Positions 47,085 through 55,256 of a stretch of DNA of 64,000 bases are shown piece by piece. The stretch spans positions 1-64,000 of the forward strand of contig JAMPXC010000002.1 of assembly GCA_023701385.1 (NCBI GenBank), written 5' to 3'. The notes below the pieces were generated by a model, which saw nothing but the letters and a program-made list of their open reading frames with translations, was not told the DNA's origin and searched no databases. Source of the DNA: Pseudobdellovibrio sp. Lineage in GTDB: Bacteria; Bdellovibrionota; Bdellovibrionia; Bdellovibrionales; Bdellovibrionaceae. A program made the translations under genes and the position numbers. The stretch's first letter is position 1, and every line of letters starts with the position of its first letter.

Positions 47085-48095
47085 ATGTTCGTTTACATCC
47101 TTAGACGTATTCTTTTAGCTATTCCTACCTTCATTGGTATCACGTTAATTACTTTCTTGATTATCAACGCCGCTCCTGGCGGGCCGATTGAGCAAAAGTT
47201 GCAAAAAATCCGTATGGGCGGTGGTGGTGACGGTGGTCGTTCAACGGGCGTATCGCAAGAAATGCTTGATAATTTAGCAAAACAATACGGTTTTGATAAG
47301 CCACTACATGAGCGTTACTTTATCTGGCTTAAAAATATTACTAAGTTCGATTTCGGCGATAGCTTTTCTTACCAAGAGCCGGTGATCGATGTGATCTCTT
47401 CAAAATTTCCAGTTTCATTATCTTTCGGTTTAGCTTCACTCTTTCTGACCTATCTGGTCTGTATTCCTCTTGGAGTGAAAAAAGCCATCAAGGCGGGATC
47501 TGCCTTTGACCAGATTTCAGGGTTCTTACTGTACGTCACGTACTCAATCCCTCCGCTGGTGTTGGGTATTTTCTTAATCGTTTGGTTCGCCGGTGGATCA
47601 TACTTCGATTGGTTCCCTATCGGGGGAATTAAATCTGATGATTACGACAGTCTTACAACATTAGGTAAAATCGGCGATCGCGCTTACCACTTTGTTTTAC
47701 CTTTAACTTGTTACATGATCGGTAACTTCACTGAGTTATCAATGTTAGTGCGTAACTCGATGTTAGATATCATCAAGTCTGATTACATCCGTACAGCGCG
47801 CGCTAAAGGTTTAACAGATACAAAAGTTTATTATAAACATGCCTTACGTAATGCTCTTATTCCGGTAGCGACTGGTTTAGGTGGTTTTTTACGTGTGTTC
47901 TTAGCCGGTTCATTAATTATCGAAACAGTATTTAACTTAGATGGTATCGGCCTTCTTGGTTACAGTTCAATTCTTGCCCGTGATTACAACGTGATTATGG
48001 GATTAACTTTTATTTCTGCTTTATTATTACTTGTCGGAAATATTTTAAGCGACATTATTTACGTGTTAGTTGATCCACGTATTGATTTCAAATAG
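47085..48095 (+). CDS. ABC transporter permease (OppB/DppB-like)
   Basis: MFVYILRRILLAIPTFIGITLITFLI, DYIRTARAKGLTDTKVYYKHALRNALIPV. Confidence 0.94.
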   Translation: MFVYILRRILLAIPTFIGITLITFLIINAAPGGPIEQKLQKIRMGGGGDGGRSTGVSQEMLDNLAKQYGFDKPLHERYFIWLKNITKFDFGDSFSYQEPVIDVISSKFPVSLSFGLASLFLTYLVCIPLGVKKAIKAGSAFDQISGFLLYVTYSIPPLVLGIFLIVWFAGGSYFDWFPIGGIKSDDYDSLTTLGKIGDRAYHFVLPLTCYMIGNFTELSMLVRNSMLDIIKSDYIRTARAKGLTDTKVYYKHALRNALIPVATGLGGFLRVFLAGSLIIETVFNLDGIGLLGYSSILARDYNVIMGLTFISALLLLVGNILSDIIYVLVDPRIDFK

Positions 48096-48107
48096 CGGTG
48101 CAGACAG

Positions 48108-49142
48108 ATGAACATCATTGAAAACAGACTTATTACAAATGAATTAACTTTAAAACGTTACCGCCGTTTTAAAAGAAATAAATTAGCGGTGTTTTCTTCT
48201 TGGATGGTCATGCTTTTGATTTTCTTCAGCTTCACGGCTGAATTCTGGGCCAACAGCAAACCACACCTGATGAAATACCAGGGCGAAATTTATGTTCCGC
48301 TTTTTAAAGATTACCATCCAACCGTTTTTGGTCGCGAAGATATCTATGTAATGGATTACCGCTCTTTAGAATTTAAAGAGGGCGACTGGGCTGTGTGGCC
48401 GTTAGTGCAATGGGACCCGTTTGAATCAAACACGGCGGTAGAAACTTACCCGGCACCACCAACAAAACACAACTTAATGGGAACAGATGATCGTGGCCGC
48501 GACGTTTTAACACGTTTATTATACGGTCTTCGTTATTCATTTATCTTCGCATTAGGGGCGTGGTTATCAGCTTACATCATCGGTATTATCATCGGATCTT
48601 TAACTGGTTTCTATGGTGGCAAAGTTGATTTATTAGGAATGCGTACGGTTGAGATCGTGCAAACGATGCCAACGACATTAATCCTGATTACGATTATTTC
48701 GATCTTTACACCAAATCTTTTAGTGCTGGTTCTTTTCTTGGCGTTATTTGATTGGACGAAGATGGCGTTATACATGCGTGCACAGTTCTTACAACTTCGT
48801 AAGCGTGAATACGTTGAAGCGGCAAAGGCTTTAGGTTCTTCTGATAACCGTGTGATCTTTAAACACATCTTACCAAATGCGATTACTCCGGTTGTGACTT
48901 TTTCTCCGTTTGATATTGCGGCGAACATTTCGGTTTTGTCGTTCTTAGATTATTTAGGTTTAGGTCTTCGTGCTCCAACTCCAAGTTGGGGTGAATTACT
49001 TCAACAGGCGCAAAAATACTTTACGACAGCTGAATGGCTAGTATGGTATCCGTCAGCGGCGTTAATTATTACACTTACGTTATTAATTAACATCGGCTTA
49101 GCTGTTCGTGATGCGTTTGATGCGAAATCGGCAGTAGGCTAG
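48108..49142 (+). CDS. ABC transporter permease (OppC/DppC-like)
   Basis: HNLMGTDDRGRDVLTRLLYGLRYS, EYVEAAKALGSSDNRVIFKHILPNAITPV. Confidence 0.94.
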   Translation: MNIIENRLITNELTLKRYRRFKRNKLAVFSSWMVMLLIFFSFTAEFWANSKPHLMKYQGEIYVPLFKDYHPTVFGREDIYVMDYRSLEFKEGDWAVWPLVQWDPFESNTAVETYPAPPTKHNLMGTDDRGRDVLTRLLYGLRYSFIFALGAWLSAYIIGIIIGSLTGFYGGKVDLLGMRTVEIVQTMPTTLILITIISIFTPNLLVLVLFLALFDWTKMALYMRAQFLQLRKREYVEAAKALGSSDNRVIFKHILPNAITPVVTFSPFDIAANISVLSFLDYLGLGLRAPTPSWGELLQQAQKYFTTAEWLVWYPSAALIITLTLLINIGLAVRDAFDAKSAVG

Positions 49143-49145
49143 TCC

Positions 49146-49928
49146 TTGGAAAGCCCCAGTAGACCCGTAGTATTAGTGACCATGGGCGGAAGAGGATTCC
49201 GCTTCAAACAAGCGGGCTACTCTGAACCAAAACCCTTCGTTAATGTCTTAGGAAAACCCATGATCAAGCGCGTGCTTGATCTGTTTCCGAAATCTTGGCC
49301 AACCGTTTGTGTAGTGAATAACGAAGATTATTCTGAAAAACATTTTTCATTTATTAAATCAGAGCGCAGTGATGTGCAGTTTACTTCGATTGCTGTGAAT
49401 AACGGTGGTCCGATGAAAACGGTGATTGCGGGGTTAGAACTAATTCCTGATCACCAACCGGTGTTTGTGACTTACTGTGATTACGGACAAGTTTGGGATG
49501 CCGAAGATTTTTTGAATTTCGTTCGTAAAAATGACTCTGATATGTGCTTTGTTGGTTACCGTGGTTTTCATGCGCATTATTTAACAGCGAACATGTATTG
49601 CTACGCTAAAACTGAAGGCCACATCATTTCTGATATTAAAGAAAAAGAAAGTTTTTCGAAAAATCGTGAAGATGATTTCGCTTCAACTGGCGGGTATTAT
49701 TTTAAGTCAGCGAAACTTTTAAAAGAAGCGATCATTGAACAGCAAAAACAAAACTTAAGTTGGAACGGCGAATATTTTACTTCACTGGCAGCCAAAGCTC
49801 TGATGAATGTGCGCAGCGATTTAAAAGTTCATGCTTATGAAATTAATAAATTTTTTCAGTGGGGAACACCCGAAGATTTAAAGGCCTTTGAATACTGGGC
49901 CGAGGTAAAATATGAAATTTTCCAGTGA
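49146..49928 (+). CDS. NTP-transferase-like / glycosyltransferase A-fold protein
   Basis: VLVTMGGRGFRFKQAGYSEPKPFVNVLGKPMIKRVLDL; likely TTG start 3 nt after the permease stop. Confidence 0.85.
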   Translation: MESPSRPVVLVTMGGRGFRFKQAGYSEPKPFVNVLGKPMIKRVLDLFPKSWPTVCVVNNEDYSEKHFSFIKSERSDVQFTSIAVNNGGPMKTVIAGLELIPDHQPVFVTYCDYGQVWDAEDFLNFVRKNDSDMCFVGYRGFHAHYLTANMYCYAKTEGHIISDIKEKESFSKNREDDFASTGGYYFKSAKLLKEAIIEQQKQNLSWNGEYFTSLAAKALMNVRSDLKVHAYEINKFFQWGTPEDLKAFEYWAEVKYEIFQ

Positions 49929-50664
49929 GTGGTTTAATAAAAAATTATTCTTTGGTTTTATTATTTTGGTCGCATTACTTGCGTTGATCGATTGGTTTTT
50001 ATTCGGCCGTACACCAATGCATGAAATTAAAACTGTTACAGAAGCGGCTAAAGTTGTTGGCGCTAAAATTACCGGTAAACCAGGTGGTTTTGCGGGCGCA
50101 GCTCAAGCTCACGCAGCTCAAGCTCACGCAGCTTCGGCAACTGCAGCATTACAGGCAACGCCAGTGATTGATGCAGCAACGGCAACGCCAGAACAATTTA
50201 AAGCGTGGTTTGATTCTGAAGTTCATTTAATGAATCAGTACAACGTGAATGAAGAGCAGATGCAGCAACGTTATCTAGAATTAACGGCGAAAATGACACC
50301 AGCTCAATTTAAGCAGTTGTCGGTGGTAGCTCGCACAAAATCTCCGAATGTGAATGAACGTATTTTAGCCGCGTATCTGTTGGGGTACTCTGGATATGCT
50401 AATATTAATGACCTATCAGCCCTAGTGACAGCTCCTATTCAATTAGACGGAAAACCAGAGCCTCACTCAGTTGCAGAAACTCAACAAGTGCAAGAGCGCG
50501 CTTTACGTGTTTTGGCGATTAATCGCTTAGCGAATTTAGCGCAAGGCAACGATCCAGAGCAGGCTAAAAAGGCTGTGGCAGAATTAAAGAGATTAGCTAC
50601 CACACTTAAAGACCCAAGCCTTAAAAATTACGCTGAGAATAAACTCAAAGAAATTTCCAAATAA
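49912..50664 (+). CDS. Membrane-anchored hypothetical protein
   Basis: N-terminal TM segment followed by Ala/Gln/His-rich linker and helical domain. Confidence 0.75.
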   Translation: MKFSSEWFNKKLFFGFIILVALLALIDWFLFGRTPMHEIKTVTEAAKVVGAKITGKPGGFAGAAQAHAAQAHAASATAALQATPVIDAATATPEQFKAWFDSEVHLMNQYNVNEEQMQQRYLELTAKMTPAQFKQLSVVARTKSPNVNERILAAYLLGYSGYANINDLSALVTAPIQLDGKPEPHSVAETQQVQERALRVLAINRLANLAQGNDPEQAKKAVAELKRLATTLKDPSLKNYAENKLKEISK

Positions 50665-50735
50665 CTGACAAAATCTTGTTGAAACTGGTTCCATTTTGGG
50701 GTCAACTTCTTCCCGACACCAAGGGGGGCAGTCAC

Positions 50736-52109
50736 ATGAAACAATTTTTAGTAGCAGCATTGTTAGGTTTATCTTTAACAGCACAAGCTCAAATCGGCAT
50801 CGGCCCAGTTCCACAAGAACCAACTCCAGGCACAGACGCAGGTAACTGTATCTCTGCAGCTGATATGACTCAAATCGCGAAAGACTTTAAACAGTTCGCA
50901 AGCTTATCTGGTAAAGAATATTGCCACGATGGTTCTCAACAAGCTCACTTACTTGCGGGTATCCACTACATCCGTAAAGTGCAATTCAACCAACCAATGA
51001 CAAATTCTTCTGATGAGTTATTCAAAGGAACTTTTGCTGGTGACTGGTACAAATACACAACTAACTTAGTTAAAACTTTCAAAATCGAATCTTCATGCCC
51101 AACAGGCGTGATCGCTTTCGTTTACGGTTTTTTCCACCAAAACACGATGCACGTTTGTCCGATGGCTTTAACTCCATCTTTCACACCACTTGATTTAGCT
51201 TCTGTATTTATGCACGAAGCTCGTCACATCGAAGGTTACCCACACGTAACTTGTTCTCAAGGTCCTCGTGCTGGTCTTAACGGTGCTTGCGATAAGAAAA
51301 TCTCTGATGCAGGTTCATACGCTGTAACAGTTGAAACTTACGCACAACTTGGTGCTTACGGTAAAGATATCCACCCAGCACACCGTGCATTAGCTCAAGC
51401 ATCTTCTTTAATTTACGCTGCTGAAGCTTTCCAAACTCCGGTTAAAATTAACAAAGAAGAAGCTTTCTTAGCTTTAACTTTAGACCGCGAATTATACCAA
51501 ATCGATTCAAACTTAAAATCGGCTAAGTTAATCGGTACGACTGAAAAACACGGTAACTTTGCAAAAAGCAAAATGGGTTTAATTTTCTTACCTGAAGATA
51601 AAGCCTTACCAATGGTTAAAATTTTCCCGACAGGCCAAACTTCTCCAACTTCTTCTGAGTATAACGATAACGCTGCAACTCGTTCAAACGTAGTAGATTA
51701 CTACTTCGCATGGACTTGGAATGCTCGTATCGAGAAGAATAAAGTTAAATTCTTCTGTGATAAACGCGAAAATCCAACTCAAGCTAACGAAGTTTCTGTT
51801 GGTGGCGCATTATCAGTTATCTACCCAGAAGGTTACGCTCCAGAGAAAAACTACGCTTATATTAAAACAACTAACGGTGTAGTAAAAATCTCTTGCGAAG
51901 GTTCAACTGGTAAAGTTGTAGCTGCTAACAACATCACTGTTGATGCAGACGTTAAACGCGTACAAAAAGCGAATAGCACTTTAATCGGTTTAACTAACGA
52001 TGGTGACTTATTAAACTTATCTAACAACTCAAGCCGTCTTGATTTAGGTATCGGTGCAGTTGTTGATGTGACTTCATTCACACGCGCTACTTTTTTCGAT
52101 AAACAATAA
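50736..52109 (+). CDS. Secreted HExxH-containing putative metalloprotein
   Basis: Signal peptide MKQFLVAALLGLSLTAQA; FMHEARHIEGYPH. Confidence 0.75.
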   Translation: MKQFLVAALLGLSLTAQAQIGIGPVPQEPTPGTDAGNCISAADMTQIAKDFKQFASLSGKEYCHDGSQQAHLLAGIHYIRKVQFNQPMTNSSDELFKGTFAGDWYKYTTNLVKTFKIESSCPTGVIAFVYGFFHQNTMHVCPMALTPSFTPLDLASVFMHEARHIEGYPHVTCSQGPRAGLNGACDKKISDAGSYAVTVETYAQLGAYGKDIHPAHRALAQASSLIYAAEAFQTPVKINKEEAFLALTLDRELYQIDSNLKSAKLIGTTEKHGNFAKSKMGLIFLPEDKALPMVKIFPTGQTSPTSSEYNDNAATRSNVVDYYFAWTWNARIEKNKVKFFCDKRENPTQANEVSVGGALSVIYPEGYAPEKNYAYIKTTNGVVKISCEGSTGKVVAANNITVDADVKRVQKANSTLIGLTNDGDLLNLSNNSSRLDLGIGAVVDVTSFTRATFFDKQ

Positions 52110-52217
52110 TTTAGCAGGAGGCTAAATTATCGCGTCAGCCCCGCAGCGAAGCGTAGGGGTTGAGGGCAGGAGCCCGAAACAATAATCTTAGAAAGAGAAT
52201 TTAGATTCTAAATTTGA

Positions 52218-52248
52218 AAACCCAGTTCGGAAGAGCTGGGTTTTTTTA
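52218..52248 (+). terminator. Intrinsic terminator
   Basis: AAAACCCAGTTCGGAAGAGCTGGGTTTTTTT. Confidence 0.85.
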
Positions 52249-52534
52249 TTGGATAGATGAGTGGACTTAGAACCACAACTCTTCATGAATTGCAGTCACA
52301 GCTCTGATCATCAGTCGTATCCTTAAACCTAACCCTTTTGTGTGCGTTTAAGGCGATCTAAAAGTGAAGGCTATTAAGAAATCAAATCGACTATGCGTCT
52401 TATTATTTCTAATAAAATCAAAACTAGCCGTAAGTAATACTTAAGATTTTTTCGCAAATTCCGATATTTCATATGTTTGGTATGAAAATCTGTCATTCGG
52501 ACTCCTTCCTGGTTAGGGCAGAGACGAAAGACGA

Positions 52535-52572
52535 TAAAAAGCGAAGTGGTCTAAGTCCATTTCGCTTTTTGC
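52535..52572 (+). terminator. Terminator-like hairpin
   Basis: AAAAAGCGAAGTGG...CCATTTCGCTTTTT upstream of the TPR gene. Confidence 0.6.
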
Positions 52573-52609
52573 ATTTTAGGAACCAAATTTTCTCGTTACA
52601 CTAATTCGT

Positions 52610-53098
52610 ATGGATCAAGCACAAATCGACAAAGTCACAGCATTAAGAAAAGAAGGCTCGTTTGAAAAGACGATGGCTTATCTTCAGGATTTACTGAAAA
52701 CAAATTCGAACAATCCGATGATTTATTATCATGTCGCATGGACTCATGATGCTTTGGGTAAGGAAGCAGACGCTGCTCCAGCTTATGAAAAAGCTATCGC
52801 ACTTGGCTTAAGCGGAGAGAATTTAGAAGGTGCTCTTCTTGGTTTAGGAAGCACCTATCGTTGTCTTGGTGATTATCAAAATTCTAAACAAGTCTTTGCT
52901 CAGGCGATGCAGAGTTTTCCTGATAATGGCGCGTTTAAAGTGTTTAACGCTTTAACTGAGTACAATTTAAAGAATCATTCCGAAGCTATGCGCTTGTTGA
53001 TTATGGAATTAGTAAAGACGAGCAATGATTCTAACATTCAAAAGTACGCACGCGCTTTAGAATTTTATGCAGATAAGCTCGATCAAACTTTTGAATAG
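52610..53098 (+). CDS. TPR-repeat protein
   Basis: PMIYYHVAWTHDALGKEADAAPAYEKAIALGL, LGSTYRCLGDYQNSKQVFAQAMQSFPDN. Confidence 0.87.
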   Translation: MDQAQIDKVTALRKEGSFEKTMAYLQDLLKTNSNNPMIYYHVAWTHDALGKEADAAPAYEKAIALGLSGENLEGALLGLGSTYRCLGDYQNSKQVFAQAMQSFPDNGAFKVFNALTEYNLKNHSEAMRLLIMELVKTSNDSNIQKYARALEFYADKLDQTFE

Positions 53099-53109
53099 TC
53101 ATTCGGGCA

Positions 53110-53143
53110 TAAAAAAGAGAGATGTTTCCATCTCTCTTTTGGA
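53110..53143. terminator. Bidirectional intrinsic terminator
   Basis: AAAAAAGAGAGATG-TTTC-CATCTCTCTTTT between convergent genes. Confidence 0.85.
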
Positions 53144-53172
53144 ATTTACTAATGTGGTTAAATCAAATTAAA

Positions 53173-53196
53173 CCGTAGCAAAAAAGGCCTGGCACC
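53173..53196 (-). repeat. Family A element, copy a3 (GGTGCCAGGCCTTTTTTGCTACGG)
   Basis: 1 nt past the speA stop codon; identical 24-mer to copy a2. Confidence 0.95.
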
Positions 53197-53197
53197 T

Positions 53198-55159
53198 TTA
53201 TTCCATTTCTTCTAAGTATGTGTAACCAGATAAGCCTTCTTCGTAGTGTTTAAGTAACGCTTTGGCTTCTTGTTTTGAGATGTTGCCTGTCGCGATAGAT
53301 TCTTCAGTGTATTGACGAACGCTATCAACCATTTCGGCTCTGCCGTACTGAACGTAACTTAATACTTCAGTGACTGTGTCGCCTGGTACGTAGTGATCTA
53401 CTGTATAACCAGATTCGTGGATAGAAATGTGAACTGCATCTGTATCGCCGAATAAGTTATGTAAGTCGCCTAAGATCTCTTGGTAGGCTCCTGTTAAGAA
53501 GATACCTAAGAAATAAGGAGCATCACCTTCTTTGAACGGGTGAATACGTAAAGTCTTTTTAGATTCGCCTGTTTCTGTGTCGATGAATTTTTCGATCTTA
53601 CCGTCAGAATCACATGTTAAGTCAGCGATTGTAGCTTCGTGGTGTGGTTCGTTTGATAAGTTATGGATTGGCATAACTGGAAATAACTGACCTACGGCCC
53701 AAGAATCTGGAACTGACTGGAATAATGAGAAGTTACAGAAGTAAGTATCGCATAATTCTTCACGTAATTGTTCAACGATGTCTTCGCAATCTGGAGTTCT
53801 GCGGGCAAGTTCTAACATCTTAGTTGCGATCGTGAAGTGCATGTTTTCGCACCAAGCACGTTGAGTTAAATTTAATACGCCGTAAGTGAATAAATTTAAG
53901 ATCTCGTTCTTAGCCTGCATAGTATCATTGAAGCACTCGTTGATATTTTCAGGAGTTAACTTTTCATAGATGTACTGAAGATCTTGCATGATAGACGGAT
54001 CTTTTTTTGTCGCTGGCATTGGTGGTTGTTGGCGGTAAAGATTATTTACGCCCATCACGTTGAAAACTAAGATCGAGTGATGCGCAACTAGTGCACGGCC
54101 AGATTCAGTGATGATATTTGGATGCGGAATGTTTTTTTCATCACATAAAGTTTGAATCGTAGATACTACGTCATTTGCGTACTCTTGCTCAGAATAGTTA
54201 ACTGATGAGTCTGAGTGGCCAGAGCCATCGTAATCAACGCCTAAGCCGCCGCCCACGTCGATATATTTTAAGCCTGCGCCTAAGTTATGTAATTCAACGA
54301 AGAAACGAGCTGCTTCTTTTAATGAAGATTTAATAGATTGGATCGCAGGAACCTGAGAACCAATGTGGTAGTGAAGTAATTCTAAACAATCTAACATGTT
54401 GTTAGCGCGAAGAGTTTCAACGCCTTCAACGATTTCAGCGGCTGTTAAGCCGAATTTAGAACGAGCGCCAGCTGAATCAACCCATTTACCGGCACCTTGC
54501 GTATTTAATTTTGCGCGGAAACCGATTTTTGGTTTGATGTTTAATTTTTTGCCTGAATCCATGATGATTTTTAATTCATCTTTACGATCCACAACGATGA
54601 TGATCTTACGACCTAATTTTTGCGCAAGTAATGCTGTTTCGATGTACTCAGCATCTTTAAAACCGTTACAAACGATAACCGCATCTTTGTTATCCATTAG
54701 CGATAGAACAACTAAAAGTTCTGGTTTTGAGCCGCACTCTAAACCCAAGTTACAGTTTTTACCGAAACGGACTAATTCTTGAACCAGGTGACGTTGTTGG
54801 TTCACTTTGATTGGGTAAACACCGCAGAATTGACCTTTGTAAGCGTGGTCTGCGATCGCTTTTTGAAAGCATGAGTGAATCAATTGAACACGGCGGTTAA
54901 TGATATCAGGAAAACGAATCATGATGGGTACGCGAATACCACGATCTTGTAATTCTTGAGTTAATTCGTAAAGGTCAACTGAAGGGCCTTTTTCGCCATG
55001 AGGAGTAACGATAACGTTACCATTTGCATTTACGCGAAAATAACCATTACCCCAGTTATTGATACCGTAAAGAGCGGCACTTTTTTCAGGGCTCCATGAA
55101 GCCGATTTAGCGTGCGCAAAAGTTTGTAAACCCGAAGTATTTGATGGAATTGTTTCCAT
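53198..55159 (-). CDS. speA: Biosynthetic arginine decarboxylase
   Basis: YGINNWGNGYFRVNANGNV, GVYPIKVNQQRHLVQEL, LECGSKPELL, YIDVGGGLGVDYDGS. Confidence 0.95.
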   Translation of the reverse strand: METIPSNTSGLQTFAHAKSASWSPEKSAALYGINNWGNGYFRVNANGNVIVTPHGEKGPSVDLYELTQELQDRGIRVPIMIRFPDIINRRVQLIHSCFQKAIADHAYKGQFCGVYPIKVNQQRHLVQELVRFGKNCNLGLECGSKPELLVVLSLMDNKDAVIVCNGFKDAEYIETALLAQKLGRKIIIVVDRKDELKIIMDSGKKLNIKPKIGFRAKLNTQGAGKWVDSAGARSKFGLTAAEIVEGVETLRANNMLDCLELLHYHIGSQVPAIQSIKSSLKEAARFFVELHNLGAGLKYIDVGGGLGVDYDGSGHSDSSVNYSEQEYANDVVSTIQTLCDEKNIPHPNIITESGRALVAHHSILVFNVMGVNNLYRQQPPMPATKKDPSIMQDLQYIYEKLTPENINECFNDTMQAKNEILNLFTYGVLNLTQRAWCENMHFTIATKMLELARRTPDCEDIVEQLREELCDTYFCNFSLFQSVPDSWAVGQLFPVMPIHNLSNEPHHEATIADLTCDSDGKIEKFIDTETGESKKTLRIHPFKEGDAPYFLGIFLTGAYQEILGDLHNLFGDTDAVHISIHESGYTVDHYVPGDTVTEVLSYVQYGRAEMVDSVRQYTEESIATGNISKQEAKALLKHYEEGLSGYTYLEEME

Positions 55160-55256
55160 GAAGAACCCCCATTTGTCCGCAGGACAATAACCCTGACAAA
55201 AATTTAATACTTTTTTATACAGAATTTTTGAGGGGGTGCAATAAATTATTTGTCGA

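Noticed and set aside
50098-50130. 15-bp tandem repeat GCAGCTCAAGCTCAC
   Set aside because: In-frame Ala/Gln/His linker in a coding gene; most simply a low-complexity protein linker.
42600-50701. Shared 12-mer GTTCCATTTTGG upstream of the DksA-like gene and the HExxH gene
   Set aside because: A 12-nt match between two sites in 64 kb is likely by chance; flanks do not align.
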